DNA of 64,000 bases from Nakamurella flavida (lineage in GTDB: Bacteria; Actinomycetota; Actinomycetes; Mycobacteriales; Nakamurellaceae). Shown piece by piece: positions 43,241-51,944 of the stretch. The notes under the pieces are model-generated. The model saw only the letters and a list, made by a program, of their open reading frames with translations. It was not told where the DNA came from and did not search any database. Location of the stretch: positions 2,987,001 to 3,051,000 of the forward strand of contig NZ_JAUSQV010000001.1 of assembly GCF_030811475.1 (NCBI RefSeq), given 5' to 3'. Numbering within the stretch: position 1 is the first letter of the stretch; each line of letters starts with the position of its first letter. The translations under genes and the position numbers were made by a program.

Positions 43241-44045
43241 AGCGGAGGCACTCGTCCAGGTACAGCTCGGCAGGCCCGGTGAGTCGCCCGAAACCCCACT
43301 CGTGCAGGACGGCCCGCTTGAGCTGGGCCGGGCTCATCCCCGGGTCGAGGCGATCCAGGACGGCACGGACCTCTCCCCGCGGGATCTCGGAAAGGCTGCG
43401 GGGGCCGCGTTCCCGGACCTGCACACTCGGTGCGCCCGGGAGGAACAGGGTGGCCTCCGAGGTGCGGGTGTACGCGTCCTGCACCCGGTCGACAGCCCCC
43501 TGCCGGACGGCCTCGTCGACCGCGCCGTCCAGGATGCGCCGGATCTCCCGACCGACCCGGTGCCCGCCGGAGGCCTGCACGTAGAGCTGGTAGGCGCGCC
43601 CCGCGTGCAACGGCCCCTCCGCGGCGACGATGGCGGCCAGCCCCTGCACGACCGCGGGCAGCGCGACGTCGCTCACCGGCGGCACGGGCTCCGGCGTCCA
43701 CGTCCGGTACGGCGCCTTGCCGATGGTGCTGGTGGCGGGGATGGCGCCGGGAGCGGGAGCGGGGGCGGTTGCGGTGCTGGCGAGGTGCGGCTTGTCCTGT
43801 TCGTTCAACAGGCCATCACCGTCCGGCCGGGTCGGCTCTTCCAGCTGGTTCGGCGCGTTCAGCCCGATCGGTTCGTCCGGCCGGGTCTGCCCGTCCGACG
43901 CGGCAGGCCACCCCGCTGCCGCGTGCTCGTGGCCGGGAAGATCAACGTCCGCCCTGATTCCAGCCGAAGTGCAGCACCCGGTCCCGGGGTACCCGGTGTC
44001 GGTGCCGCGGGTGGCGTCGGTGGACGCTGTTCGGCCCGTGCGGCC
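43227..44045 (-). pseudogene. Displaced C-terminal domain of the helicase-nuclease (DUF3320-like), shifted by one frame
   Basis: From about 44045 to 43227 the high-GC3 coding frame is not that of the upstream helicase but the next one. It encodes an Asp/Pro/Thr linker (DGQTRPDEPIGLNAPNQ), IGKAPYRTWTPEP, then ALPAVVQGLAAIVAAEGPLH, GRAYQLYVQASGGHRVGREI and GRLTGPAELYLDECLRYAAR. This resembles the DUF3320-type module normally fused to the end of such helicases. There is no plausible start codon with a ribosome-binding site in the region, so it is best read as the severed C-terminus of the gene ending at 43859. A one-base loss near 44035-44050 would explain it. Confidence 0.65.
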
Positions 44046-47000
44046 GCGGGCGGATCGTCGGCGGACAACGCCCGATACCAAGCCGGAGGTTGCCAGGCAG
44101 GCTCGGCGGCGGCGGCCGGCGGCTCGGATGGGTCCGGGGTCGGGCCGTCGTGCTCCAGGTCGTGCTCCGGCCGGTCGGGGCTCGGTTCGGTGTGGTCCGG
44201 TTCGGCGTGGTCCGGTTCGCCGTGTTCCGGCCCGACATGGTCCGGCCCGTGGTGGTCCCCGGTGGGTCCGGGCTGCCCCCCGGCCGGTGGTGGCGCGGTC
44301 GCCCGGGGCGAGGTCGTGGCCACGGCCGACGGAGCGGCTCCGGGTCGGGTACCGGTCCGATGGTCCCCGGTCGGGATGCCCAGCGAGTCGAGCCGCTCCC
44401 ACACGGGCTCCATCGCGAGTGCGGGATCCCGGAAGAAGGAGGAGCCCCGGATCCGCTCGAAGGTCCACCCGGCCCGTTCCAGGACCTCCTGCCGGGCGCG
44501 GTCACGGTCCCAGGCGTCGTCCCCGTGCCAGCGGTCGCCGTCGCACTCGATGGCGAGTCGGGCGTCGGGACCGGAGACCACGATGTCCAGCCGGTAGCGA
44601 CCCACCTTGTGCTGCACCGTGACGTCCCGGTACCCGCGTTCGAGCAGGGCCCGCACCACCCGCTTCTCGAACTCGGATTCGCATCGCTCGAGGAGGTCGG
44701 TGCGGGCCTCCTCGACCTCGGCCGGGTCGCTGCAGTGTCGGATGAGCGCCGCGCGCAGGTCGCCGTTCGGCAGCATCGAACTGTCCACGGAGGTGACGAC
44801 CCACATCTGGTGGCGGGCCCGGGAAGCGGCGACGTTGATCCGCCGCAGGTCCGCCTCCTTGGTCATGGCGCCGAACCGGGTGTCCGGTCGGGTGGGATCG
44901 ACGGCCACGACGGTGCTGATCACCATCACGTCCCGCTCGTCACCCTGGAAGTTCGCCGCCTCGCCGACCCGGATCTGGCGCTGCAGCAACACCTCCGGCC
45001 CGAGCCGGTCGTACAGCCGGTCGCGGACGAGGGTCGACTGGGCGGTGCCCAGCAGGCACACCACCCCGAAGGTCATGCCGTCGTGGTCGGGGCTGCCGTG
45101 CAGTCGTTCGAGCAGGTCGACGACGGCGTCGGCCTCCGGTTCGTTGACGAACCCGCGTCGGAATCCGTCGGGTACCCGGACCAGCTGCAACGGCTGCCAG
45201 CCCGGTCGGGGCGGCCGGTCGCGCAGCGGGATGATCTGCCCGTCGTAGGCATGCCGGTTCGAGAACTCGATGATGGCGGGAAGGCAGCGGAAATGCTCGG
45301 TCAGCATCACCGGGCGGGAGAACCGCAGCATGGCCAGGTCGTACAGGCTCTTGTCGGGATCGAAGACCGTTCGGTAGCGCGGGATGTCGCGGAGGAAGTC
45401 GTCCATCAGGTCGAAGATCCGGGCGCGGTCCAGGCCGACGTGCTCCGGGCTGGTCTGCTTGTCGTCGCCGACGATGATCGTGGAGGACGCCAGGGACAGC
45501 AGCGGGAGCGCCTCGAAGCCGATCTGGGAGGCTTCGTCGACGATGAGCACGTCGAACGGGGGGACGGCCGCCGGGCGGAAGCTGGACAGTGCCCGGGATG
45601 TCGGCATGATCCACACGGGCACCGCCGTGGTCGCGTCCTCCAGGGCGGACCGCATCTCGGTGATCCACCGTTGGGCGAACTTCCCCCCTGTCCTGCCGTA
45701 TCGGTTGACCGCGGCGACGTACGCCTGCAGGGCCTGTCGCTCCTGATGGCCGAGATTGTCGACGAGGCGCCGCCACGCCTTCTCGCTGACCAGTTCGGTC
45801 ACGGCGCGGCGACGGTCCTGGGCGACCTGCTCCAGGTCGGCCTGCAACTCCGCCGGGGTGTGTCCGGCCGCCACCTGCCCGAGCCAGGTCTCCAGTTGCC
45901 GCCACTGCCACATCGCCAGGAACTCGTCGGGTGGGCCGGCCGCGTCGGCGTCCTGCAGGATCGCCGACGCCCACACCGGGGCCGCGGCGGACAGCCGCCG
46001 CTGGAGCACCGTCAGCCGGGCTGAGGGGAGGGCGATCCGTTCGAGACCGGCGAGATCCTCGAGGGATTCGTCCCAGCCACGCACGTCCCGATGCACTGCG
46101 GCATCGGCGAACCGGAGCCAGAGCGAGGACGCTGCCGGCGCGGTGGCACCGGTCCGCAGTTCGCCCGCGAGAGCGGTGAGCTGCTCGTCGACCGCCCGCT
46201 GTCGGGCGAGGGCGGCCACGGCCCGGGTGAGGTGGGCGGCGTCGTCGAGGGCGTCGGCGGTCGGGTCGGTGGGCGCCGCAAGTCCCACCGCGGTCAGCCG
46301 ATGGCGCAACTCGTCCCAGCGCTGGTGGGCATCCCGGCACTCCCGGATCTGGTCCAGCCGGGCGCCCAGGCTCTCCTCCGGGTACCCGGCCAGCGGTTCT
46401 GCGCCCAGGGGACCGGCCTGGTTCATCCAGAGCGTGGCCATCTGATGGCGCAACACCTCCAGGGAGAGAGCATCGAGGCACAGCTGGGCGCCCTCCGCCG
46501 TGGCCGGTGGCCGGCCGTCCACGGTGCACGCCTCCAGGGCGCGTCTGGCGTCGCGGGCGAACAGGCCGATCTTCCCGCTGCCCCGCAGGCGGGTCACCGC
46601 GTCCTGCAGGTCGCGTTCCAGGTCGGGCGGTGTGGTCTCCGGTAGCCGAACCGCATGCGCACGCAGCCGTGCCCGCAGGGTGAAGGCGCGGTCCCGGAGC
46701 GCGGCGAGCGTCCCTGCGGCCGAGGCCCACTCGTCGACCAGACGGGTGTCGGTGTGCTGGGCGAGCAGGCGGGCCCGCCAGCCTCCGTCGATCGTCCGGC
46801 GCCACTCGGCCTCGGTGTTCAGGGCGCCGGCGAGTTCGGTGAGGTGCGGGAGGTCGGTGCCGCGGACGCCGTCCCGGCGCAGTGCCGTCCGTCCCCGATC
46901 GGCCTGCGCACCGAGCTGGACGTGCTCGTCGATCATGCGGCGGAAGTCGGCCCCCGACAGTAACCGGGACCGGTCGGGCAGGGCTCGGCCGGCCTCACGG

Positions 47001-48682
47001 GCGGCGTCGGCGCCGACCGTGCGGACGAGTTCCACGAGCTCGACGAATTCGGCCGTGGTCAGCGGGGCGGGCGTGGCGGGGGTGAGGGGATCCGGAACGG
47101 CCCCGAACTCCTCGTGTTCGGACACCCACTGCGCCGCCGCCTGGGGGGTGAGCGGTCCGCCGGCCAGCCAGTCACCCGGCAGCTCGGTGATCTCCGCGCG
47201 CCGTGTCTCGCGGAGCTGAGTGGTCAGCGAAGCCGCGCGTCGGTCGAGATCGTCGATGCCGCCCTCCAGCTGGCTGATGCGCGCGTCGGCGACCACGGGA
47301 TCGACCTGACCGACGCGCGACTGGATCTGCCGGATGGAACCACCGAGTCGACGGCGGCCGTCCTCGTCGGCGCCCAGCACCGACACGGTCAGGTCGCGGA
47401 TCTCCTCCGGCACCTTGTCCGCCAGGACGGCGAGCGCCTGCTCCTTCTCGGCGACGACCAGCACCCTCTTCCCGTCGGCGACGAAATGGCTGATGAGGTT
47501 GGCGATGGTGTGCGACTTGCCCGTCCCGGGCGGCCCCTGGACGACCACTCCCGGGTGGGAACGGGCGAGCCTGAGGATCTGCTGCTGTTGCTCGTTGGCC
47601 GGCAACGGGAGGAGCAGGAGCCCCTCCGTCACGGGTCGGGCGGCCGTGCCGTCGGCCGTCGCGGCGGTCGGGTCCTCGGTGGTGAGGATGGCCCGCAGGG
47701 GTGGGGGGATGACACCGTCGTCCTCCCGGTAGAGCTCCCGCATCGCGAGCAGGAACCCCTCGGACTCGGGAAGTCGACGCCGCAGGAAGACCGTCCAGGA
47801 GGTGTCGACGACGGCGGAGCCGGACGGGGCACCCTCCGCCAGCAGTCCGTGATCGTCGACGGCGCGAACGAGGCGCTGCAGCAACGGATCCCGCTCGCTC
47901 GGGTCCCAGGGGTCGATCGGCTGGTCCAGCACCCCCTGCCGCACCGCGGTGTATCCGGAGCGGTCGAACGGGGCGAGCCCGAGGAGCATGCGGCTCTCCA
48001 CGTCCACCGCCCCGGCCGGTGCGACGGTGATGCGCTGGGTGCGATGGTCCAGGCCGATCTCCACCGGAACGGTGAGCACCGGATGGTCGACGACCACCGG
48101 CGGTTCCTGCTCTGCATCGGTCCACCGGAGCCGCCCGAAACCCCAGATCAGCTCGACGGACTCCCGGTCGAGGGCCAGTCGTTCCCGCTGCTCGAACAGA
48201 CTGCGGTGCAGGTGCTTCACCGCCTGTGCCAGGGCGGTCGCCACGGCCCAGGGCCGCCACACCTCCTGGATCCATTCGTGTGCCGGGGCGATCGTCCGTT
48301 CCCACTCCTGCTGGCCGGGAGTCGGCAGCTCGTCGACGAGCTCGGCTGTCGCACCCTCGGCCGGCGCCGGTGGGGTGAGGACGACCGGCTCGGTCAGCGC
48401 GGTGAGCGCGTCCCCGTCGACCAAGAGTTCCACGACCTCCGCCGGTACGACGGGAGCCGGGGGGAGGTCCACGAAATCGACGGCCAGCCAGCAGCTCTCG
48501 TCCGGCGTGACCTGGACGGCGGGATGCTCCGGCAGCCCGGAGGAGACCAGGGCGAACATCGCGTGGTCGGCCACGCGGCGGACCGGTGGGTGACGCTGGG
48601 CCTCGTACGCCGCCAGGAAATCGATCAGGTTGAGGGCTTGGTCGCGCGCCGACGGCCGCCCGGCCCCCACTGTCGATGTCAC
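43859..48682 (-). CDS. Giant SF1 helicase-nuclease (MTES_1575-type), C-terminus frameshifted
   Basis: 1607 residues as encoded. An N-terminal domain of unknown type (~1-350) leads to Walker A in VVQGPPGTGKSHTIANLI (~380), a long helical insert (~480-960), Walker B/DEAx in LIVDEASQIG (~1044), and the SF1 C-terminal motifs VVCLLGTAQSTLVRDRLYD and NFQGDERDVMVIST. A Vsr/DUF559-like nuclease follows (~1330-1430): DIVVSGPDARLAIECDGDRWHGDD with the Asp and Glu-x-Asp metal ligands. Such helicase-nuclease fusions are linked to anti-invader defence (compare Hhe-type systems, though a DUF4011 N-terminus is not evident). The final ~60 residues are low-GC3 out-of-frame sequence; the DUF3320-like domain lies in the next frame. 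Confidence 0.85.
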   Translation of the reverse strand: MTSTVGAGRPSARDQALNLIDFLAAYEAQRHPPVRRVADHAMFALVSSGLPEHPAVQVTPDESCWLAVDFVDLPPAPVVPAEVVELLVDGDALTALTEPVVLTPPAPAEGATAELVDELPTPGQQEWERTIAPAHEWIQEVWRPWAVATALAQAVKHLHRSLFEQRERLALDRESVELIWGFGRLRWTDAEQEPPVVVDHPVLTVPVEIGLDHRTQRITVAPAGAVDVESRMLLGLAPFDRSGYTAVRQGVLDQPIDPWDPSERDPLLQRLVRAVDDHGLLAEGAPSGSAVVDTSWTVFLRRRLPESEGFLLAMRELYREDDGVIPPPLRAILTTEDPTAATADGTAARPVTEGLLLLPLPANEQQQQILRLARSHPGVVVQGPPGTGKSHTIANLISHFVADGKRVLVVAEKEQALAVLADKVPEEIRDLTVSVLGADEDGRRRLGGSIRQIQSRVGQVDPVVADARISQLEGGIDDLDRRAASLTTQLRETRRAEITELPGDWLAGGPLTPQAAAQWVSEHEEFGAVPDPLTPATPAPLTTAEFVELVELVRTVGADAAREAGRALPDRSRLLSGADFRRMIDEHVQLGAQADRGRTALRRDGVRGTDLPHLTELAGALNTEAEWRRTIDGGWRARLLAQHTDTRLVDEWASAAGTLAALRDRAFTLRARLRAHAVRLPETTPPDLERDLQDAVTRLRGSGKIGLFARDARRALEACTVDGRPPATAEGAQLCLDALSLEVLRHQMATLWMNQAGPLGAEPLAGYPEESLGARLDQIRECRDAHQRWDELRHRLTAVGLAAPTDPTADALDDAAHLTRAVAALARQRAVDEQLTALAGELRTGATAPAASSLWLRFADAAVHRDVRGWDESLEDLAGLERIALPSARLTVLQRRLSAAAPVWASAILQDADAAGPPDEFLAMWQWRQLETWLGQVAAGHTPAELQADLEQVAQDRRRAVTELVSEKAWRRLVDNLGHQERQALQAYVAAVNRYGRTGGKFAQRWITEMRSALEDATTAVPVWIMPTSRALSSFRPAAVPPFDVLIVDEASQIGFEALPLLSLASSTIIVGDDKQTSPEHVGLDRARIFDLMDDFLRDIPRYRTVFDPDKSLYDLAMLRFSRPVMLTEHFRCLPAIIEFSNRHAYDGQIIPLRDRPPRPGWQPLQLVRVPDGFRRGFVNEPEADAVVDLLERLHGSPDHDGMTFGVVCLLGTAQSTLVRDRLYDRLGPEVLLQRQIRVGEAANFQGDERDVMVISTVVAVDPTRPDTRFGAMTKEADLRRINVAASRARHQMWVVTSVDSSMLPNGDLRAALIRHCSDPAEVEEARTDLLERCESEFEKRVVRALLERGYRDVTVQHKVGRYRLDIVVSGPDARLAIECDGDRWHGDDAWDRDRARQEVLERAGWTFERIRGSSFFRDPALAMEPVWERLDSLGIPTGDHRTGTRPGAAPSAVATTSPRATAPPPAGGQPGPTGDHHGPDHVGPEHGEPDHAEPDHTEPSPDRPEHDLEHDGPTPDPSEPPAAAAEPAWQPPAWYRALSADDPPAAARAEQRPPTPPAAPTPGTPGPGAALRLESGRTLIFPATSTRQRGGLPRRTGRPGRTNRSG

Positions 48683-49391
48683 ACGGTCCCCCAGATGTCG
48701 GCGCCAGGATCCTTGCGCCCGACGGGGGTCAGTGTAGGAGTGAGGTCCGACAGGCCGGTCGGTCGCGGGTCCTGCACCTGATTCGAGCGGGGAGCGTCGG
48801 GGTCGCGCCCGGCCACCGCGGCTGATCTCCTGATGTCAAGGTGGCTCCTCCGGCGGACGGGAGGGGCTCGGGATCCGGATCGTGTGCTGCAGCGGGCGCT
48901 CGGCCAGGACCCACCCCGTCATGACTCACCCCAGGTGAGATGCAGCTGACAGCAGAAGATTTCGCTGATGGACCAGAGGTGACGAGTCAGGTGCCCGCCC
49001 CGGGCGCCGAGGCTCGGACGGGTACGGACGTTCCTCTCCTGGTGACCAGGTGTCCCGTCCGGCGGAAGCCTCCACTGCGGTCCTCGACTGCGCGAACCTT
49101 CCGCACCCTGAATACCTCCAGCGTGATGTCGGCACTGCCGAGGTCAGCAGGTGTCGGCACGGGCTGGTGAGTGTCACCGGTGTGTTCGAGCCGCGGTGAC
49201 GTCGGGCCAGCGGCCCACGATCGAGGCTCGGCTGTGCCGGAAAGTCTGTTGCACAGACGATCTCACCCGTGGTTCTCGGGTTGCGAGGCTGCTCGGTCTT
49301 CGGACCGTTGATCGTGCCCATGTTTGCCTCTGGCGCCGATCACCCGGTGGGGGAGTGTTGAAGTGGTGCTGATCGGCCTAGAATCGAACAC
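48683..49391. other. Gene-free region with lower GC between helicase-nuclease and DUF222 gene
   Basis: 709 bp hold no open frame with the third-position bias of the neighbours. Base composition is more balanced than elsewhere in the window, particularly around 48930-49400. It must carry the divergent promoters of the two flanking genes, but no clear boxes, repeats or hairpins stood out. It may be remnant sequence. Confidence 0.45.
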
Positions 49392-51443
49392 GTGTACGAG
49401 TCCGGCAGTGGAGCGAGCAGCGGGGTGAGGTCGGTGTTGTCGGCTGCCCCGCTGCCGCCGCTGCCGCCGCTGCCGCCGCTGCTGGACCGTGACTCGGGTG
49501 CGATGTCCGGTGCTGACCTGGTCGATGCGATCGCGGAGTCCGAGCGGTTGATGTCCGCGGTGGCCGCGTGGCAGATGCGCGCTCTGGCGGCGTTCGCCGT
49601 CCCGGGTGTGGCGGGCGATCCGCATGCGTTGGCCGGCCGTCTGGCCGGGAGTCTCTCGTCGGCCGGTGACCCTGACCCGGATGTGCTGGGGTCTTTCGTG
49701 CTGGATGCGGCGCAGTCGATGGCCGCCGGTGAGGTCGCCGCGGCGCTGCGGATCTCCCCGGTGACCGTCGGGGTCAAGGTCCGGGACGCTATCCGGATGT
49801 GCACCGAGTTGCCCGCTACCTTGGCGGCGTTGTCGTCCGGGGTGATCGACCGGGGCAAGGCCCGGGTCATCGCGGAGTACACCGCGCCGCTGCCCGCTCA
49901 CCTCGCCGGTGTGGTGGAGGGCCGGGTGCTGCCGATCGCCTCTGCGCAGTCCACCGCGGCGACCCGCAAGGCCACCGCAGCCGCCGTCATCACGGTCGAC
50001 CCCCGCGGAGCCCAGGAACGGCACGAGCAGGCGCGCAAGGAGCGGGGGCTGTCGGTGCAGCCCGGCACCGACGGCATGTCCACCCTGAAGGCGTACCTGG
50101 CCGCGGACGGCGCGGTGAGCATCTTCCAGTTGGCCGACCTTCTCGCGACGCACACCGTCGGCTTCGCTGACGACGACCGGTCCATCGGGGCCCGTCGAGT
50201 CGACGCGCTCACCGACCTCGCCGGGCAGATCCTCACCCACGGGCAGGTCGACCTCGCCGACTACCTCACCCCCGACGCCCTGGACGCCGCAGAGGCGGCG
50301 GTCACCGTCGATACGGCCGGGATGGCGGGCGCCCCCACCGCCCCGAGAGTCGATGCCGACGGCCCTGTCGAGACCACTGCCGGTGGCTCGAATAGCTCCA
50401 GCCTCGACGACACCGCCGGTGCAGCATCACTTCTGAAGCATGACACTGCAACCGGCGATGCCGACTCCACGGCCGCCCCGGCGCCCGCCCCGCCTACCAC
50501 CATCCCTCGGGCCGGTGAATCTTCCGCCGGATCCATCAGCGTCACCCCTGCCCCTGCCCCTGCCTCTACCGGGGGCGGGGGCCACCGCGCCGATCAGCGC
50601 GCCACCCGGCGCCTGTCCCGGCAGGGCCGCCGCCCCCACCTGCAAGTCACCCTCGGCCTGCACACCCTCGCCGGCCTGGACGACCTGCCCGCCGACCTCG
50701 CCGGGTACGGCGCCATCACCGCCGGCATGGCCCGCACCATCGCCGCCTCCGCCGCATCCCTGTGCACCCTGCTCGCCGACCCCACCACCGGCGCCGTCAC
50801 CCACGCCGGCACCCACCACTACCGGCCACGCCAAGACCTGCGAGACCACCTCACCGCCCTGACCGACTCCTGCCGCTTCCCTTCCTGCCGCCAACCCGCC
50901 TGGCGCTGCGACATCGACCACCGCAACCCCTTCGACCACCACCGACCATCAGCCGGCGGACACACCACCACCAGCAACCTCGACCCGCTCTGCCGCAGAC
51001 ACCACCTGTTCAAACACCACACCGACTGGACCCTGCGACGAGACCAGCCCTCACCCACCGACCCCGCCGGCCTCGGCGTCACCTGGACCAGCCCCACCGG
51101 ACACACCTACCCCGACCCACCCCGACAGGTCGCCATCCCCGAGACATGGACGGTCCGTCTGGGCGGCGGCCCCGCCGACGAGTCCGCCGAACAGGCCGGT
51201 GCGGTCACCGGTCCGGCCGGCCCGCCCGGTGCGGTCGGCGTTCCCCCGATGTCCCTGCACCGCATGGCAGCCGAACTCGACATCGACCCGGCGGACCTCG
51301 TCTCCATGCTGGTCCGAGCGCGCCTCCGTGAACGGATCCCCCGCGCACACCAGCCGGGAGCCGACCCAGCAAAGGTCGAGAACGATGACCCGTCCCACAG
51401 GACAGGAGAGCGACAGGATGACGACGACCCGCCGCCGTTCTGA
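49392..51443 (+). CDS. DUF222 domain protein with C-terminal HNH endonuclease (13E12-repeat type)
   Basis: 683 residues from GTG 49392. The DUF222 domain (~30-290) shows AAWQMRALAAFAV, LDAAQSMAAGEVAAALRIS and LSSGVIDRGKARVIAEYT. A Pro/Ala/Thr-rich linker (~300-390) follows. The HNH domain has CRFPSCRQPAWRCDIDHRNPF then TTTSNLDPLCRRHHLFKH, with the Cys pair and HNH histidines. Actinobacteria carry many such genes; they resemble mobile or selfish elements, but their role is unsettled. The N-terminus has a 9-bp tandem repeat encoding Leu-Pro-Pro units. The tail (~620-683) is acidic. No inverted repeats were found at its ends. Confidence 0.9.
   Translation: MYESGSGASSGVRSVLSAAPLPPLPPLPPLLDRDSGAMSGADLVDAIAESERLMSAVAAWQMRALAAFAVPGVAGDPHALAGRLAGSLSSAGDPDPDVLGSFVLDAAQSMAAGEVAAALRISPVTVGVKVRDAIRMCTELPATLAALSSGVIDRGKARVIAEYTAPLPAHLAGVVEGRVLPIASAQSTAATRKATAAAVITVDPRGAQERHEQARKERGLSVQPGTDGMSTLKAYLAADGAVSIFQLADLLATHTVGFADDDRSIGARRVDALTDLAGQILTHGQVDLADYLTPDALDAAEAAVTVDTAGMAGAPTAPRVDADGPVETTAGGSNSSSLDDTAGAASLLKHDTATGDADSTAAPAPAPPTTIPRAGESSAGSISVTPAPAPASTGGGGHRADQRATRRLSRQGRRPHLQVTLGLHTLAGLDDLPADLAGYGAITAGMARTIAASAASLCTLLADPTTGAVTHAGTHHYRPRQDLRDHLTALTDSCRFPSCRQPAWRCDIDHRNPFDHHRPSAGGHTTTSNLDPLCRRHHLFKHHTDWTLRRDQPSPTDPAGLGVTWTSPTGHTYPDPPRQVAIPETWTVRLGGGPADESAEQAGAVTGPAGPPGAVGVPPMSLHRMAAELDIDPADLVSMLVRARLRERIPRAHQPGADPAKVENDDPSHRTGERQDDDDPPPF
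49451..49480. repeat. 9-bp tandem repeat in the DUF222/HNH gene
   Basis: Three perfect copies plus a partial copy of GCTGCCGCC encode Leu-Pro-Pro units near the N-terminus, ahead of the DUF222 domain. Confidence 0.8.
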
Positions 51444-51486
51444 CGCCGGTTCGACCCACCGTCGCCAGGGGTGGATGGGGTCCGGC

Positions 51487-51807
51487 TCAGGTCTCCACGA
51501 TCGTCTGGACGACCAGCACGGTCATCGGCTCGTCGGCCCATGTCGTGTGGTCATCGCCCTCCACCCACCGGACGGCCTGCCCCGCCGAGACGGATGCGGC
51601 GACATCGTCGGCGCCGGCCACCCGCCCCCGACCCGAGATGACGTACAGGGTCTGGTCGGTGCCTGCGCGGTGCCGCGGCAGGGAGCTCCCGGCGGGCAGG
51701 TCGATGACGTCGATCCGGGAGCGACCGGTGTGACCCCACGCGAGGATGTTCCGCAGGGTCACACCGTCGTCGGTGAGGGGCTCGGCCGAGACCGCGACAA
51801 TGTCCAC
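51487..51807 (-). CDS. Single-domain cupin protein
   Basis: 106 residues from GTG 51807. It has the cupin core: IDLPAGSSLPRHRAGTDQTLYVISGRGRV (motif 1 with one clear metal His), AGQAVRWVEGDDHTTWA (motif 2 His) and MTVLVVQTI. Small cupins of this type often bind a metal and act on or sense small molecules; activity unknown. The start codon lies inside a degenerate copy of the 16-bp tandem repeat that fills the space up to the next gene, so translation start is poorly defined and no clear ribosome-binding site is present. Confidence 0.78.
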   Translation of the reverse strand: MDIVAVSAEPLTDDGVTLRNILAWGHTGRSRIDVIDLPAGSSLPRHRAGTDQTLYVISGRGRVAGADDVAASVSAGQAVRWVEGDDHTTWADEPMTVLVVQTIVET

Positions 51808-51941
51808 CCGGTCAGGCTCCCACCCGGCCGGACTCCCAGCCGGCCGGGCTCCCACCCGGTCGGGCTCCCACCCGGTCGGGCTCCCACCCGGCCGGGCTCC
51901 CACCCGGCCGGACTACCACCCGGCCGGACTCCCACCCGGCC
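51801..51941. repeat. 16-bp tandem repeat array (about 8.8 copies)
   Basis: Eight full copies of GGGCTCCCACCCGGTC-like units run from 51814 to 51941, with a partial copy at 51801-51813. Variation is mostly at position 15 (T or C) and position 3. Where a unit ends in CC, the junction forms the palindrome CCCGGCCGGG. The array fills the whole gap between the secreted-protein stop (51945) and the cupin start. The unit is not a multiple of 3 and is outside the conserved coding region. Confidence 0.9.
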
Positions 51942-51944
51942 CGA

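Noticed and set aside
48926-49321. 131-residue minus-strand frame in the gene-free region
   Set aside because: No codon bias, motif or ribosome-binding site.
49392-51443. Mobile element around the DUF222/HNH gene
   Set aside because: The protein family looks selfish, but no terminal inverted repeats, target duplications or intron-like structure could be seen.
51814-51941. CRISPR-like array
   Set aside because: The 16-bp units are directly contiguous with no spacers and no cas genes nearby.
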